From contig JAILWY010000002.1 in the NCBI GenBank assembly GCA_022113835.1, positions 7,108,501-7,172,500 on the forward strand: 64,000 nucleotides of DNA. The letters run 5' to 3'. The stretch's first letter is position 1. The number at the start of each line of letters is the position of its first letter. The notes under the pieces are model-generated. The model was not told the DNA's origin. It saw nothing but the letters and a program-made list of their open reading frames with translations, and did no database searches. Origin of the DNA: Atopsyche davidsoni (Eukaryota; Arthropoda; Insecta; Trichoptera; Hydrobiosidae). The position numbers and the translations under genes are program-made. Positions 61,730 through 64,000 of the stretch are shown piece by piece.

Positions 61730-64000
61730 ATGTCTTCTGTGGACAATAGACAGACATTCGTAGATAGAATAGATCCTTATGCTAAGAGATCGTTGAAAAA
61801 GAAGACCAAAAAGTCTCAGGGATCATCGAGATATAGGAATAATCAAGATGCTGAGCTGCAAGCCCTTCCTCTCCTCAAAGGTACCGTTGTTTACTTTCAT
61901 GTCACTCCCAATTTTAAGTTGTCTCCAAATCTTTCATTTATATGTACAAATATATCTTCGTTTCATAATGCCAACGTGAACGGTTGGCAAAACTGGTCAC
62001 CAATAAAATTATATGTATGAAAAAAATTACAAAAGTAGTTTATTTAAAATATTTTCATCATTGTTGCATTAAAACGGGACATACACGTTATCCGATAGTT
62101 ATGCGTACATTTCTGAAAGATCAGGCTACAAACTATTTGATTAATACTTCACTATTGGTTTATTACCTTTAATCTCTAAATTAGTGTCACTTACAATAAA
62201 TGCGAGCTTTATTTGGTTAAACATTAAAAAGATCCTAATCTTGAATTAAAAACCTTCCTTAATGACGAAGAAAATTATATTTTATAATTCCAAAACTATG
62301 TTACGTTCACAAGTGTTTTTAAAGCTGCCTCTTACGGGTGAATCTTTATTAGCTTAAATTGGTTTTGAAGAATTGTTATTGAATAAATATTTGTCATGCC
62401 AGTATGGATTCCCACTTGTATGACATTTATCCATAGATAATAATCAATAGTTTTATTTTCACGGGTGTACTTCCCCTTGTTGATTGCTTTTTTATATTTA
62501 AATTAAATGTAAGCGAACAAATGACTAAAAAAGCCAAAAAATCTCGTGACATAAAACATGTCATGGCTATAATATTTCATTTCTGTAGGAAGTCATGTTG
62601 AGCTTGTATATTTTTATTTTCGGAATCCTATAAAACCCATCTTATGATTATATTTATAATACATAATAAAAGTAACCTTTGATATAGATTTGTTGTGACA
62701 TTGTCAATTCTAGTTATTAATCTTGATAAATGTAATTTAATTTTGATATAAATTAAATCCTTCACGTGCTGATACCAAACTCTGATAATGAGGCAAGCTT
62801 GTCTGGTGGACAATTGGTTTCTGTACATGAATATCTTGGTTGTTTTTACAGTGGCGCTATGCTTAAGCCTATTGCTGTTTTGTTTTAAATACAACTGCAT
62901 TATTATTATATCGCTTTTGTGATAAATAATTTTTTGGTCAGACAAAATGTTTACATTTAACATGTCCAGCAAGCTTACCCTCATTATTCAGATTAATTTA
63001 TTCTTTTGATAAATATAACATGGTAATTTTTGATAATAAAACATTTCACTAGATGGTATGTTAATTGTGGAACTATACCAATAATAACATATCTAACTTC
63101 ATTGTAAGTTTATTTTAAAAAGTATTAGTTGTTCGCACTTCCTAAAATATTGTGTAAATAATTGTACTGTTTCATTTACATCCATTAAATCATTACTGTC
63201 ATAGTATGATTATATTTTATAAGAGATAATTCTTAGATGACATGGATTTTATTAGTATGCCTGAACAATTCTCTGAATTCCAGTAGTAAATATAACTAAC
63301 ATGTCGTTTATGTTTACAGATGTGTCGAGCGGGGAGCAGGAGGAGTTATTCATCCGCAAGCTCAAGCAGTGTTGTGTGGCGTTTGACTTCATGGATCCCG
63401 TTGCGGATTTGAAGGGCAAGGAAATCAAGCGCGCTTCCCTTAATGAACTGGTGGAGTACATCACGGGCGGGCGGGGTGTCCTCACTGACCCCGTCTACCC
63501 GGAAATTATTAAAATGGTAAATTTTGCACACACAACGGTTTTACTGAGTTTTTTTTTTATCACAGAACATTCTTTACAAGTATCTCAACGTTTAGGTTGA
63601 TCAATAATCAATCTGATCTTTTAATATATAAATTAAAATATTTGTGTGTATTACTGTGCAGGTGGTGATAGCTTAAATACTTTCTTGTAACTTGTCAGTT
63701 ACGAGAAAAGTAATTTATACAGTTCATCAAAGTCTGAAACATTATTTATTCATTGGACGAATCTACTGCTATTTTTACATTCTTTCAGCTGTTGAACGTA
63801 GTTATTAAATTAGACATTCACAGCTTTAAGCTTGAGAAGGCAGGCATGTAAATGTTTTCTTAATCCCGATGCCTTTATTTTTGTATTCAGATAACTGCGA
63901 ATTTGTTTCGCACATTGCCACCAAGCGAGAACCCGGACTTTGATCCTGAGGAGGACGACCCGACGTTGGAGGCATCGTGGCCACACCTCCAGCTGGTTTA
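61730..64000 (+). CDS. wdb: PP2A regulatory subunit B56, widerborst (PPP2R5E-like), 5' part
   Basis: B56 subunits target protein phosphatase 2A to its substrates, through LxxIxE motifs. In flies widerborst acts in planar polarity, Wnt/Hedgehog signalling and the clock. Three exons are visible: 61730-61880, 63320-63516 and 63891 to the window edge, with phases closing. The start ATG opens [20 protein letters not shown], then a basic [15 protein letters not shown] segment and LPLLK, typical of the epsilon/widerborst class, followed by [21 protein letters not shown], the [21 protein letters not shown] helix pair and [20 protein letters not shown]. Intron 1 of the coding part is 1439 bases. The remaining HEAT-like repeats lie beyond 64000. 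Confidence 0.93.

Overview
The window reads as nuclear DNA of an insect, most likely a lepidopteran. It is AT-rich, has short GT-AG introns, encodes conserved animal housekeeping and signalling proteins on both strands, and carries mariner, pogo/Tigger and piggyBac class II transposons. The order Lepidoptera is an inference from gene structure and transposon content; no species-diagnostic sequence was used. Gene names rest on recognising protein families by eye; exon models were checked by splice dinucleotides and by codon phase closing across every junction.

Layout, left to right. 1-1884 (+): 3' part of an unrecognised secreted leucine-rich-repeat-like protein. 2223-3006 (+): the last three exons of TMEM245, whose 5' exons must lie beyond the left edge. 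3130-4515: a broken Tigger/pogo transposon. 4516-9998: AT-rich DNA without a recognisable gene. 10234-14030 (-): general transcription factor TFIIF alpha (RAP74), 13 exons. 14685-18064 (+): RGP1, divergent from TFIIF alpha, with a nearly intact mariner in intron 5. 18278-20165 (-): RRP15, tail to tail with RGP1. 21193-25389 (-): an ARHGAP11A-like RhoGAP, 8 exons. 26726-30271 (+): a PDZ-GEF (RAPGEF2/Gef26) whose whole 1181-codon reading frame lies in one exon behind a spliced 5' leader. 32618-36797 (-): DPH5, with a decayed piggyBac-like element in intron 1. 39001-43137 (+): a long acidic protein with an N-terminal RIIa docking domain and IQ motifs. 43138-57950: long non-coding stretch with CpG-rich islands, CRE sites, a double E-box palindrome and a tRNA-like relic. 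57951-58175 (+): a GC-rich exon with two IQ motifs, perhaps the 3' end of the RIIa/IQ gene. 61730-64000 (+): 5' end of the PP2A B56 regulatory subunit widerborst (PPP2R5E-like), cut by the right edge.

There is no operon logic. The genes are arranged as divergent pairs (TFIIF alpha/RGP1, ARHGAP11A/PDZ-GEF) and convergent pairs (RGP1/RRP15, PDZ-GEF/DPH5) with very short or overlapping 3' ends. Three intact genes or gene ends host transposons in an intron or 3' flank. The least understood part is the RIIa/IQ locus and its roughly 14.8-kb downstream regulatory-looking region.
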